Shown here: positions 53,048 through 64,000 of the stretch, one piece after another
How the letters are laid out: each line of letters starts with the position of its first letter
Position numbering within the stretch: the first letter of the stretch is position 1
Source of the DNA: Coenobita brevimanus
Taxonomy: Eukaryota > Arthropoda > Malacostraca > Decapoda > Coenobitidae
Assembly (NCBI GenBank): GCA_032717465.1
Contig: CM064681.1
Location: 8,996,332-9,060,331, forward strand
DNA: 64,000 nucleotides
Direction: 5' to 3'
Program-made: the position numbers and the translations under genes
The notes under the pieces: generated by a model
The model's input: only the letters and a program-made list of their open reading frames with translations
The model's database searches: none
What the model was told of the DNA's origin: nothing

Positions 53048-53051
<4 letters not shown>

Positions 53052-53111
<60 letters not shown>
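53052..53111. repeat. (CA)n microsatellite with GCGCGCG head
   Basis: Pure CA run preceded by GAGCGCGCGCAAACAC, the same CG-then-CA arrangement as at 23236. Confidence 0.95.
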
Positions 53112-53113
<2 letters not shown>

Positions 53114-54500
53114 AATGACAGGAAGAGCCATGAAAAGAGAACAAAAAAACTTGGGAAAAACAAGTGAATGAGAGATGATTGATTAAAAAAAGGAGAAAAG
53201 TGGGGAAAAAGAAAGGAATTAGTTGAGAGAGAGAGAGAGAGGGGGGGGGGGACGGCGGATGGCAACGACGAAAAAAATGGGAAAGGAGAAGCGAAGAATG
53301 AAGACATGAAGAGAAGCAGACGCCAGAGCATTGAGAAAGAGGTTGAGAATATCACAGGCGAAGAAGAAAGTAAGAGGAGGAGTGAGGATAAAAGTGAGAG
53401 AAGAAGAAACAAACGACTACACAAAATGGCTGACAGAACAGGTGAATGTACGAGGAGGGGAGAGGAGAGGAAGAGAGAGAGGTATGGAGAGAAGGGGAGG
53501 GGAGATTAGAGGAGGGGAGAGCAGAAGAATAGAGAGAAACAAGCAAGTGGATGAAAAAGTGAGTGACTGGGGAAAGAATGACATTAAAGATAAAGATGAC
53601 GATAGAAGACGAAAGGAAACGCAAGTATGGGAACAAAGTGAGAGTCAGTAATAAGAAGAGAAGAGGAAGATGAGAAGACAATCGACCAGAGCTGAGCAAA
53701 GCAAAGCAGAGAGGAGTAATGCAGTCGTACAATGCAAAGCAGAGGAAGTTAAACGATAGGACCGGAAAAGAGAATAACACAAGACAGGACTGGATAGGAC
53801 AGAAAAGGATATAATTGGACAGGTTGAGACAGGATAGGAAGGGGCAAGATAAATGAAGAAGAGAAGAGAAGAGAGGAGAGGAGAGGAGAGGAGAGGAGGA
53901 GAGAAAACAGGGAAGCGAGTGCGTGAGCAAGCGAAGGTACTGGCGGTAACAGCAAAAAAGAAGAGAGAAGAAAAGAATAGAGGAGGAGAGGAAGGGAGAA
54001 GCAAGGAGAAGAAAGAAGTGAGGAGAGGAAATGAGAATTGAGGAGAAGGAAGGAGAAGTGAGGAGAGGTAAGTGCATTCGTAAACAAGCAAAAATAACAG
54101 CGCTGGTTAGGGAATGAAGGAGGGGGAAGGAGAGGAGATAAATGAAGATTGAATGGGATAGGAGAGACGAGGAGAGGAGAGAAAAAGAGAAGAGAGAAGA
54201 AGAAAGAAGAGAAGCGATGAGGAAAAAAGGGGAAGGGTACATCACAGGAGAGAAGTGAGGGCGAGAGGAGAGTAAAAGGAGAACAGAAGAAGAAGTATAC
54301 ACGACAGGAGAGGACACGATAAAATAAGGATAGAGATGGGAGGGAAGGGCAGCGCAGAGAGAGGAGCTGAGGACTGATAGGATACAATAGAAGAGGAAAG
54401 GAGAGGAGAGGAGAGGAAAGGAAAGGTGAGACGAGACTAGAAGGAGAGAGGAGAGAAGCGAGGGAGTGCGTGAGCGAGCTAGGATCCAGGGTGTAATGAC
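53112..54500. repeat. Purine-rich tract, 1.4 kb
   Basis: GA-rich plus strand with (GAGAG/GGAGA) runs, for example (AGGAG)n at 53862-53900 and 54395-54420. Minus-strand frames up to 383 residues (53352-54503) are Ser/Leu/Phe/Pro only and should not be taken as genes. Confidence 0.85.
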
Positions 54501-55593
54501 CATGTAACGTCAGCTCGGGTTATCATTAAGGGGAATCGCCTGATCAATCACTCTCTCACACGATTTACTGGTTGGCAGTTTTCTCAAGACGAACGGACCA
54601 TTTTGGGACAGGTCCGTGTGCTAGGACCGGCCGCATTTTTTTGCCTTTTTTTCTTTTTTTGGTGCTCATTTTCCTGAAAGGGAATACCAAAGGTGAGGCA
54701 GGTAAGAGTATGAACAAGTGTAAGACTGAGTGAAAGATGGCACTGAACGAAGACATGAGGAAAGGACGGGAGATGAGAGAAGGGAGAGGAAAGCAGAATA
54801 GTGGGGAGGGGAGAAGAGAGTGTGGAGAGGAGAGGAGAGGAGTGGGGGAAAAGAATAGAAGAGGAGGAAAGGAGCAGGACAGGGGAGCTGAGGAAGAGAG
54901 AAGAAAAGAGTGAACAGATCAGAAAAAAAAGGTCAGGATGATAATTATGATAATTTTCTTGCATGAGTATGAGTTGAATTTTTGATGATGTATAAGTGGG
55001 ATCGATGAAGAGGGATGTGGTTTTAGGCTACCATCTTCTCTGCATATTTCCCGGGATAAAAAGAAATGATATATAATTAAAAGTACAGTAAGTCAATATC
55101 TTAATCCTGAAATAATGTTGTTTTCCAGGCTACATGATACAGGGAAGATTATTTTTATCCAAGAATGAATACCTTTGACGTCAGGTGGTAAGTATTTCCT
55201 TCTGTTATATTTTTTCTGTGGCACATCAGACAATCCCTGCCTCGATATTCCTAAACCCTTTCAGCCCAAGGACGAACGACAGCTGCTTGTGTAGGCTGTC
55301 ACTAGAGATATATTTACTGACAACGAAGACTTTCATAGCGGGAAATGTCTTACTGTACAATCTGGCATAGTTTTTGACAACAGTAATTTCCAAGTTCTTT
55401 AACACAATGACTTCTTTTCAATTATGTTTAGCGATTTTTCGTAGCACAGGGTTACGCACTGCCTTCAGAAACCCTTTACTGGTGCACGACTTTACTAAGC
55501 TTAATAAAACAGACATCGACGTATTAAAGTAGTTAACTTAAAAATACTGAATGAAGTATCTGATTTAGCCAAGGCACCGAGTGAAGCGAGGAT
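54501..55593. other. Mixed then AT-rich DNA, no gene
   Basis: 54690-54930 is another short purine tract (GGAGAGGAGAGG). The remainder is AT-rich with no recognisable family or gene. Confidence 0.5.
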
Positions 55594-55695
55594 GTGCGGG
55601 TGTGGTGGAGAAAGAAGGTGCATGGGTGTGGTGGGGAGAGAGGGTGCGTGGGTGCGGTGGGGAGAGAGAATGTGCATGGGTGTGCTGGTGGGGAA
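55594..55695. repeat. About 32-bp GT-rich minisatellite, 3 units
   Basis: GTGCGGGTGTGGTGGAGAxA is followed by GTGCATGGGTGTGGTGGGGA, GTGCGTGGGTGCGGTGGGGA and GTGCATGGGTGTGCTGGTGG at about 30-35-bp spacing. Confidence 0.75.
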
Positions 55696-56017
55696 AGGGG
55701 TGAAGTGTATTGAGAATGAAAGAGGGAGCGAGGCAGGAGTGCGAGGTGTGAACAGCTCAGCATGCCCTTTGCAAATGTCACACCTAAATCACTCATCCCA
55801 CGAAAAATCAGCTCTCTAATTACGACATTCGGAGTGCTATTAACGCAGTGTACTTAACGTCATTATGTAACAATTATTAAGCTTTCTGTAATCAACCGAG
55901 CACGGATTAACGAAGTAGTGGGCTTTGAATCAACTACATATTATATATCTCTCGTCTAGAAGTGGTGCATCATCTAATTGCTTGAAGGATTGTTTGTGTT
56001 GTCTGAATGCCATTACG

Positions 56018-56018
<1 letters not shown>
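55696..56018. other. Unique AT-rich DNA, no gene seen
   Basis: No recognised feature in about 320 bp. Confidence 0.45.

Positions 56019-56091
<73 letters not shown>
56019..56091. repeat. (TG)n microsatellite, 73 bp
   Basis: Pure TG run. Confidence 0.95.
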
Positions 56092-56096
<5 letters not shown>

Positions 56097-56702
56097 TCTC
56101 GTTCATCCGTTTGGCTTAAGTTCAATAATTATCATCCCTCACTTGTCAAACCGCCACGGAGACAATAACTTTCACTTATTTATTTATTTATTTATGTTTT
56201 GTAGTGATTTTGTGTTTGCCAGTCTCTCTCCTCACCTCCACAAAGTATCGTCACCTTTAGCATTATATTCCTTTATTTTGTTTTCCACTTTTCCCCTTCA
56301 ATTCTCTCTCTCTCTCTCTCTCTCTCTCCTTCTTCCCTTCTTCCAGTTCTGCCTTGTCGTCTGCTCTTCCCCTTTAGTGCCCTTTTTTTTTTTTCCCCTC
56401 TTCTCTCCGTCCTTTTGAAATCAGCCTTCACTCTCCTTTTCTTTTTCCTTTTTTCACTTTTCGATCAATTGCGTGTTCTCTGTATTTTGAATCCTCATCC
56501 ATTCTTCTGATGACTTCACTCTTCCTCTCCATTGTTTTCTGTCACTCCATGCCTTCTTCATCTTCCTCATCTTTCTCTCGTCTCATTTCTTTCCCTATTT
56601 CTACCTCTCCCATTCATTTGCTCACATATAAACTGAAATGGTTCTTGATATAATGATGCATTAAGTAGTTCAAATGGCAGAAATTACACACATGTTGAAA
56701 TC
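56092..56702. other. Pyrimidine-biased DNA, no gene
   Basis: (TTTA)n at 56175-56194 and (CT)n at 56303-56328. The following 350 bp is C/T-rich. No gene. Confidence 0.5.
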
Positions 56703-57056
56703 GTGTTTACTGTGAAGATACAACAGTCTGGGCCCAACTTGCACCCTGGTCAAGTACGCGGTGCTCATGACTGGACTGTCACACTGCCATATTGCAGAAC
56801 TTTTGCCTATTACATTTTTTTCCTCCGAACTGCATGTCTTTGGAACTCGCTTTCCCAGAATAGTTTCCCCCCAAACTTCAACCTACAGCAGCTATTCCAA
56901 CTGTTATCGATTTTTTATGGAGTATTTACACCTTTTTCTCCCTTCCTCTGTTCACCTTCCGTAAAGAAAAAAAAAAATCTGTATATATTTAAGCATTGTG
57001 TTCTGTCTCTACTCCGACTTCCAAGTAGGACTGACATTGCTGTATATTCAAAATAA
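56703..57056 (+). mobile_element. LINE reverse-transcriptase C-terminal fragment
   Basis: Residues about 22-60 of this 117-residue frame read TVTLPYCRTFAYYIFFLRTACL and WNSLSQNSFPPNFNLQQL in succession. The pattern Y-C-R-T ... F-x-x-R-T-A-x-L-W-N-S-L-P/S ... F-P-x-x-x-N-L is the conserved end of the reverse transcriptase ORF of jockey/CR1-type LINEs. Only about 45 residues remain. Downstream codons are unrelated. It belongs to a different LINE subgroup from the WFGHVERM-type ends at 34550 and 39500. Confidence 0.6.
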
Positions 57057-57599
57057 TATAATTTCGGTATGTGGACAGAGATTCTTCCATAAACTACAAT
57101 ATTTCAGTTTATCATTTACATCAAGGACTGGCAACAAGATTTAACCCTACATATTTGCCTCACACTTATCTTGTCCCTATTTCATGTTTCCTTCTTCCCT
57201 CTCCTCTTGTATATTATCTTTTTTTTCTTTTTTCACTCCTTAAAATCGTCCACGGGAAGAAATGTATAAAGAATGAAGACGCTATGGGACGCAAGAGGGT
57301 GACCACTATCTTGAAGCCACCACTGTCAAGGAAGTAGTGTGCTTAATGTGTATTTTGGATGATGTTCGTTCTACCCATACACTGTTTTATGCAGCTTTGG
57401 AGAGACATTTTAAGTGTAGGGACTAGAAATATCCCTGAAGAACCATTTCTGGGACAGTCTTCCAACCTCAATGTTTTAGAGAAATTGCTGAACGGGGAAA
57501 TTGGTACTTATGAATATACGTTCCCGGGACTGAAAGTTTGATAGATGCAATGGTTATGTCACACCTGGTGATTTCCAGGATAATCTTCGAATGGTAAGA
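57057..57599. other. Mixed DNA, no recognised gene
   Basis: Short frames of 60-88 residues without motifs. May include more decayed LINE. Confidence 0.4.
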
Positions 57600-57790
57600 A
57601 TAACTTGAATTTTACTCAAGATAACGCTAGACGATTTTGTTAATCTGCAAGTGAGCCATGGGAAATCAAGAGACTTAATACTGTCATCATTAGCCCAATT
57701 ACAGTTTGAATTCTGTTCCAAATAACGTCAGCCGATTTTATATATCTGAGAGTGAGCCATAAAAATCTAAGGGAATTAACTCCTCGTCAA
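57600..57790 (+). repeat. Two tandem hairpin-family left halves
   Basis: CGCTAGACGATTTTGTTAATC with TGCAAGTGAGCCATGGGAAATC (57625), and CGTCAGCCGATTTTATATATC with TGAGAGTGAGCCATAAAAATC (57726). The two are about 101 bp apart and share the GTGAGCCAT extension not seen in other copies. Confidence 0.7.
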
Positions 57791-58080
57791 GAATAACAGG
57801 TTGAAGTATACGGATGCTTTCACTCAAATACACTGCCTCTCCAACAGAGCATACTTACATATACACTCCACACTCTTAAAAATCTCCCTGCCTAAACTGA
57901 TGTGCCTGGGATGAGTGGGGGCGAGTCACATTTCCTTGTACAGAAGGTAAGATATTCGGTCTTAAGGATCAGTTACCCTACAGAATTATAAAAGCACGGC
58001 CATATCGAGCATACAAGAGCTGCCTGACCCCACCATATAGGAGACGTGTGCCCACCGGCCGCTGTGCGTTACATACAAAA
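57791..58080. other. Short unique stretch
   Basis: Nothing recognised. Confidence 0.45.
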
Positions 58081-58340
58081 ATACCTTTGCCCTTTTCGCC
58101 CTTGTTTCCTTCCACTCATGCTCCTCTCTTTTTCCCTTTCTTCCTTCTTCCCCTACCCCCTCTCCCTGCCCCCATTTCCCCCCTTGCTTTCTGTTCCTTC
58201 CCTCGATTTCCTGATTCTCTTCCCTCCTTCCCTCCCTCGATCTCCTACTTCTCTTCCCTCCCTCACTATCCTACCTTCTTCCACTCCTCCTCCTCTCTCC
58301 TACTCCCCGTCTCCTCCTCTCCCTCCTCCCTCTCTTCCAG
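58081..58340. repeat. Pyrimidine-rich tract, left part
   Basis: C/T DNA with CCCTCCCTCxATxTCCTACTTC repeated (58198, 58230, 58257). Ends CTCTCTTCCAG. Confidence 0.8.
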
Positions 58341-58460
58341 CCAGCGAGGCAGGTCCGTGTGAGATCTGTAATAAGGGGTTTGAGACCGGAGTGCAGTGGG
58401 GAGGTGCGACTTGCAAGATGATTGGTACTCGACGCTTGCACCAGGGTTGTCATCTTCCTC
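58341..58460 (+). other. Cys-containing island in pyrimidine tract
   Basis: About 110 bp of balanced DNA after CTCTCTTCCAG. The through-frame encodes GPCEICNKGFETG and ATCKMIGTRRLHQGCH. The first half resembles the start of a C2H2 finger (C-x2-C-x-K-x-F), but Cys-to-His spacing is 23 and not 12, so it is not a canonical zinc finger. No clear donor follows. Exon-like by position only. Confidence 0.15.
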
Positions 58461-58978
58461 CCTCCTGATCCTCCTCTCCTCCTCTCAGTCCCTCCTTCTC
58501 CTCCTCCCCTCTTCCCAGTCCCTCCTCCTCCTTCTATTTTCCCCCCCTCCCTGTCTCCCCACCTTGCTTCTTTCCCGTTCTGAGTTCCCTGTCTTCTCTT
58601 ATAACCTCCAATTCCCCCTCCTATTTTCAGTCGTTTCACCTCACTCCATCTCTCCACATTTTTCCTTGCTTTTCTTCTCCTTCTCATCCTTGCTTTTCTT
58701 TTCCTCATTTCTTTCCTCCATCTCTCCTTATGTGTTCTCGTTCCACCTCCACCCCTCCACCCCCACTCCACTGCCTCTGTCCCGTCCCTGCCCTTCTTCC
58801 CTCTAATTTTCGTGCTCTGCCTGACTCTTACCTCCATCCCGTCGTCTCAGTCCCACCCTCTGTTTCTGATCTCTCTACACCCCTGCCTCTCTCCTTCCCA
58901 CCCCTGCCCCTACCTCTCCCCTCTCTCTACCCCCTCCCCTCTCTAGCTCTCGTCCTCCATGTCCTCTCTGCTTGTTAG
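58461..58978. repeat. Pyrimidine-rich tract, right part
   Basis: C/T DNA with CAGTCCCTCCTTCTCCTCC-type repeats near 58488-58530. The minus-strand 188-residue Arg/Gly/Lys frame is an artefact. Confidence 0.8.
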
Positions 58979-60735
58979 GAAAATGGCGGATTCTTCCTGA
59001 CAGTCACACATGTAGAAATATTTGATTCTCAGTACGACATATATTATCTACACTGACGAAATCCACTGCCTTGGGAAACTGGGAAAATTATTAGGCATTA
59101 AAAAATCTAATAACTTTCCACTGAATATACTGGATGTAGCGTTTATCCACTGCAGCCATCTTACAACACATGAGGGTGATGCGCAGTGCACACTTACGAT
59201 GTCAACTGTATTCAGATCCTTCAAAAACTGAGCTTCTGATTTTTCTTTGCATGAACGGCTGTGCTGCTGAACACTTGATAAAGAAAAACAAAAGAACTCT
59301 GTAAACGTTTTATCTACGGGAAAGAGAGATTTAATAGAAGGAGCACGGTGTACAGTGGATGAAACTTGTACTGCTGAAGGTTTCCTTAAAATGAGTCTTT
59401 GTACGTCATGTATTTATTTCCGACTTCATAAAGAGAGAAAAAAAAGGTACTGACTGATGAGTACAGATGAAAGTTTTGTTTTGTAATTTAAGGTAAGAAG
59501 GTAGGATTATATTAGAAGACTTTTAACAGTCACCTTTAATTAAGATCTTTCCTTACAGAAAATCATTAAAATAAAGGTAACGTATGGAATCGATCATGTA
59601 GGCTAATCATATGCGTATGAATGTACTGCCTTGTGTAACAGGAAGTGATACAACGGAAGTGATTTATGTCCATGCAGAAAGCAAAGAGTCAAAGGCAAGA
59701 TTGCAAGACAAAGATGAAGAATAAGTACTTCGCATACGTACTGTTGCAGGAGAAGGCCGAGAACAGAATGAGAAGGATGCAGATACCTTTGACAGGGGAG
59801 GGGCGACGTTGTGAAATTGGTAACATTAAAATTCCGTGTAATATTAGTAAATCTTTTAGTACGATAGCTTTCTCCACATACATTCTTACTCGTATTAACA
59901 TTTCACGAAGGAAGGATGTAATCTAGTTTTACCTTGTCCCTCCCCAATCAACGGAGCGTTCTGAATTAGTCCCTGCCAAATGGATGCAGTTGCGGTCAGG
60001 AATACAGCTCCAGTTTTCAGTCCAACAATTATGGAACTCTTACACAGTGTTCTGAAAAGTCTGTTTCGTTCTGAAGACTGCAACACTAAGTTTCGAAAAT
60101 GATTGCTCACTGTCTCTCTGTTTCTCGTTAGGATGTGGATCGGTATTAGTGGTTGCAACAGTACGGAACCTAACTTCATATTGTCTCCCTCTCAGACTCT
60201 TTACCTCTCTCATTATTTACCTCTCACATGAACATCTCTACCCAGTTTCACACACTGAATTTTTGTAGGCCACGTCCTCCTCTGATGATGTGTATCTATA
60301 TTCAGGTACTCTCACACATGAAACCTTTGTTCTTTCCACCATTCATTTCTTCCTTCCTCACAGACCCTGAACAACGTACAACTATTTCTTACTCTTGGCC
60401 ACTGCATTCTTTAAACACTTGTACAACTCGTCCCCCTCCTTGTATGGGTAACTATTTTCACCTGGCATCCCTCACGCACCATCTGCTCTATCCATCACGC
60501 ATCGCCTCCCCATCACATGCCCTACATAAACAACTCATCCCCTTCGCAAACTCCGAACTCTCTCATAATTCCCCCCTCTTCCAATCCCTCTACCTTTCTC
60601 ACAACTCTTCCTCATCCTCCTGCTTTTCACTATTATGACCTCTCCCTCGTTGGCTCACTCTGCCCCTGACCTCTCTAAGGGGAAACTTCGTCAGGCATTG
60701 TTTCCCCTTCATGTTTGCGGTTGCCTGCCTGTCGG
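58979..60735. other. AT-rich unique DNA, no recognised gene
   Basis: 1.75 kb without strong simple-sequence bias. Frames at 59022-59231 (+), 59666-59926 (+), 59895-60179 (-) and 60228-60638 (+) are 69-136 residues of ordinary composition but show no domain I recognise and no consistent splice structure. This is one of the better places to look for a missed exon. Confidence 0.4.
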
Positions 60736-61050
60736 TGATGGGCTGCGGGGTGAAAGAGTGAGAGTGGAACTGAGTGTGAAGGAGTGTGTGTGAAAGAATG
60801 AGGGTGAAATGAGTGTGACTCTGAATTTGAGCTCAAGGAGTGTGAGTGTGAAAGAGTGAAAGTGAATCTGTGTGTCAGGGCGAGTTAGTGAAAAAGGGTG
60901 AGAGTGAATTTAAGTTTGAGGGAGTGTGACTGAGGGAGCGTGAAGTCTGAATATAAAATGACTGTGAGGGGCTATGACTGTGCGGGGCTATGACTGTGAG
61001 GGGATATGACTGTGAGGGGATATGAGCGTGAATGAGTGTGAGTTTGTGTG
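60736..61050. repeat. GTGA-rich minisatellite
   Basis: 60736-60945 has loose GAGTGTGAGTGTGAAAGAGTGA words. 60958-61030 is a tighter 17-18-bp repeat of GACTGTGAGGGGxTAT, about five units. Confidence 0.8.
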
Positions 61051-61874
61051 GAAATTCGCCTCTATGTTCAGAAAATTGTTAGTCAGTAAGGACATAGTAT
61101 GTAGACCCATCAAGGCCACAGTATTATTACAATCTTATAACCTATTTAGCGGTAGCGATAAGGGGTAGTAAAAGATGTCTTGGTACTGAAGGGATAAAGA
61201 AGCAAAAATCCTAAGTGTTAACTCTCTTAGGCTGGTATGAATCTTGGCTAAATAATCTGATAGATGGAACTGCACACGAGCTGTTCCGATCATGAATGGG
61301 TATTTAGTGACAGTGTTAATTCTCAGGGTTGTGTGACTATTTCTCATGTGAGTTAATTCGTGTGGTGTTAGCTGGAATAGAATACCAGAGTTGTTCCAAG
61401 CATGCGAGGGTTGGTAATAAAACAAAAGTACGTGAGTAACTTAGTTTTTAGCATAACCAGGGTGTGCTTGATTTCATTACATTAATTTAAAACCGAACTT
61501 AAAACCGAGGCTGTGATTATTATATTCTTGCCGCTGTCGACCACCTTTACTCAGGTATGGAGAGCAAGCTAACAATGTGAGTTAATGAAGGCAGAACCTA
61601 ACCACTCCAGTTTGTGAAGTCTCTCCTGACCTCAACAAACTCAGTGAAAAAAAAACGATACCAAAAAAGACGTAATCACACTCCAGGCGTCAATCTTAAC
61701 ATCAGTGACCAGACCAAAATGAAAATAATTCGTATCATAACCCCTTTTGGATTGAAAACTTGGGAATCTTATACAAACACCCATGAGTGATAAATAGAGG
61801 ATTAAAAATAAAAAAGATTATCACTGAGAATTATCCCGGTATACAATAAATCCGTCATGGTTTATTCATTACCA
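61051..61874. other. Mixed DNA, no recognised gene
   Basis: A 96-residue minus-strand frame at 61135-61425 has ordinary composition but no motif I can assign. No repeat family found. Confidence 0.4.
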
Positions 61875-62406
61875 GGTATCTCTTATTAAGCTTAAAAAAT
61901 CGTCTGACAGTAGCAAGGGTAAAAGGTAAAGATGCGGTCAAACTGAAGAGGCTGATAGAGATTATTCATGGTCCAATCTCAACCAGCCATCTTTCTACAT
62001 TCCTTCACTTTCATGTCTACTTCTTATTAATTTGCAAGTACCAGACGATCTTATTCATCTTCAGAGAGGCAGTTTGAACTGGTGGGGTTAGTCATAGCCA
62101 TCCCTAATCCCCTTCAACACATGAGATATTTCCTACCTTCAGTAATCTCGTCTGGAGGTGGCAGGAAAATCGAAAATAAGGAAATATTTTGGTGTTGGAG
62201 TTCAGTCTCGAAGAGGGTAGAAGAAAAAAAAATTATTACTCACTGCACTATTAAGGTAAAAACTATTCATTTCTTCTTACCCTATGACGATTTTACGCGG
62301 CTTGACGTAAGATATGTGGCTGTGAAAAGGTTAAACTATATCAAATCCCGACAGTGCAAAGCGTCTCTCCTAAGCTTAGCAAAAATCGTCTGGAGTTAGC
62401 AAGAAT
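61875..62406. repeat. Cluster of hairpin family copies
   Basis: There is a lone right arm at 61886-61918 (TTAAAAAATCGTCTGACAGTAGCAAG). A complete copy at 62033-62166 has ACCAGACGATCTTATTCATC, a GGTGGGGTTAG box, CTAATCCCCTTCAA and AGTAATCTCGTCTGGAGGTGGC. A second complete copy at 62274-62406 has CTATGACGATTTTACGCGGC, a GAAAAGGTTAAAC box and TAGCAAAAATCGTCTGGAGTTAGCAAG. The two complete copies are in the same orientation, 241 bp apart. Confidence 0.8.
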
Positions 62407-62616
62407 AATGTGGAATGCGTCATCGGTGTGAAGGGGTTATGCAGGATGTTTACCAGGTTCTCATTACCAGGTGTCTTTTCTTAAGGCGATTGAACCTGGT
62501 TAGTGGCTGCAAAAGTTAGTTTTAAAGACGTCGCCACAGTAGGAGGCAAACGGAGTTCATTTCTTAGCTTCTTATTACACAGGTCTCCATTAAGCCGGAT
62601 AAAATCGGTGGGTGGT

Positions 62617-62619
<3 letters not shown>

Positions 62620-62689
<70 letters not shown>
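62620..62689. repeat. (AG)n microsatellite, 70 bp
   Basis: Pure AG run following GGTGGTAGTG. The AAAATCGGTGGGTGGTAGTGAG just before it resembles a hairpin right arm, so the microsatellite abuts a family copy. Confidence 0.95.
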
Positions 62690-62693
<4 letters not shown>

Positions 62694-63139
62694 CAACAAC
62701 CGAAGAAGTCATGATGAGGAAGGGGTAAACAATTCAGAAATGTGAAAGTGAAGGTAACATGTCATCTGTCTGTAGTAGTAGTAGTAGTAATAGTAGTAGT
62801 ACTTGTTGTTGTTAAGGCGACCACCAAACACTTACCTCACACTGCACGCACTATGACTTCACAAACAGTATCCATCCATCCTTCCATCCATCCATCCATC
62901 TTAAGCTCAGTAAAAGTTAGCATGTGTAACAATAGTAACAATTCAATACATCATACCATATAGGTCGATGTACACTGTTTGGAAGGATCTCACTATGTAT
63001 TATACAGAAAAACGGTGAGAGGGGGAGAAGCAAAATCAAAGAAGTGTCAGTCAGTGAAAGTTTATATAGATTATTTACATGACTAAGTACTGTACCATAC
63101 ATCTCCCAACTGGAAAAAAAAAATCGGTGGGAAGGGGTA
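62690..63139. other. Non-coding DNA with short tandem runs
   Basis: (TAG)n at 62773-62802 and (CCAT)n at 62871-62898. Otherwise unremarkable, no gene. Confidence 0.6.
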
Positions 63140-63400
63140 AAATAATAAAATGCAGGTGATGTGAAGGGAAAATGAAGGTGAGGTGAAGGGAAAATGCAGG
63201 TGAGGTGAAGGGAAATGCAGGTGAAGTTAAGGGAAAATGCAGGTGAGGTGAAGGATAATGCAGGTGAAGGGAAAATGCAGGTGATGTGAAGGAAAATGCA
63301 GGTGAAGTGAAGGGAAAATGCAGGTGAGGTGAAGGGAAATGCAGGTGAAGTTAAGGGAAAATGCAGGTGAGGTGAAGGATAATGCAGGTGAAGAGGTAAA
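63140..63400. repeat. About 21-bp minisatellite with block duplication
   Basis: Unit GCAGGTGAGGTGAAGGGAAAAT with variants (GAAGTTAAGG, GAAGGATAAT). The ordered series of variants at about 63195-63270 recurs at about 63318-63395. This shows that a block of roughly 120 bp was duplicated after the variants arose. Confidence 0.85.
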
Positions 63401-63964
<564 letters not shown>

Positions 63965-64000
63965 CTAAAAAGTGTCAATTAAGAGGAAAAAATATGATCG

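Noticed and set aside
53352..54503. 383-residue minus-strand open frame
   Set aside because: Composition is almost entirely Ser, Leu, Phe, Pro with no motif. It lies wholly in a purine tract, where stop codons on the complementary strand are rare.
58353..58445. C2H2 zinc finger
   Set aside because: C-x2-C is present but the next His is 23 residues on and there is no H-x3-5-H, so it does not fit the fold.
61135..61425. 96-residue minus-strand ORF as LINE remnant
   Set aside because: I looked for reverse-transcriptase end motifs (WNSLP, GRPRxRW) and found none.

Overview
This window looks like gene-poor nuclear DNA of an arthropod, most probably a decapod crustacean (crab- or shrimp-like). 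That assignment is an inference. It rests on the very high density of long (AC)n and (AG)n microsatellites, kilobase-scale purine/pyrimidine tracts, pogo/Tigger-like DNA transposons, LINE and tRNA-type SINE fragments, small foldback elements, and the absence of any operon or bacterial-type coding structure. I could not recognise one convincing host protein-coding gene. Nearly all long open frames are translations of low-complexity DNA (Ser/Pro/Phe/Leu, Arg/Glu/Gly/Lys, (CV)n, (HT)n), and the window is best read as intergenic or deep intronic.

Layout. 0-9 kb: two purine-rich tracts, a 1-kb pyrimidine tract ending in an exon-like island (5.81-5.90 kb), a 23-bp-type minisatellite (7.44-8.11 kb) and microsatellites. 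9-16 kb: three copies of a short inverted-repeat family (MITE-A), a composite SINE-like repeat, GAT-rich degenerate satellite, a degenerate LINE endonuclease region on the minus strand with a nested insertion (12.36-13.80 kb), and two pogo/Tigger-like elements apparently inserted into one (TA)n microsatellite (14.08-15.82 kb). 16-21 kb: the least repetitive stretch, with one uncharacterised minus-strand ORF, an inverted-repeat element with 8-bp flanking direct repeats (17.28-18.20 kb), GAT-rich and G-rich minisatellites and a MITE-A copy. 21-30 kb: alternating pyrimidine and purine tracts separated by short islands, then 600 bp of (GTT)n. 30-34.4 kb: a tandem-array zone with a degenerate array, a 133/122-bp higher-order array and a tandemly amplified hairpin unit. 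34.5-41.5 kb: two 3' ends of one LINE family on opposite strands around a 3-kb pyrimidine tract, then the best preserved MITE-A. 42-45 kb: two CpG-richer islands and a purine tract. 45.5-51 kb: two tRNA-derived SINE heads and two foldback MITEs. 52-55 kb: purine tracts. 55-64 kb: microsatellites, a LINE reverse-transcriptase tail, a pyrimidine tract, a cluster of hairpin elements, and an almost pure 441-bp (TG)n at the right edge.

Nothing here forms a pathway. The sequence is shaped by small transposons, retroelement tails that appear to seed microsatellites, and tandem expansion. The main candidates for undescribed biology are the dispersed and tandemly amplified CAGACGATTTTATTCAGC hairpin family, the MITE-A, MITE-B and MITE-C families, and the strand-switching purine/pyrimidine domains.
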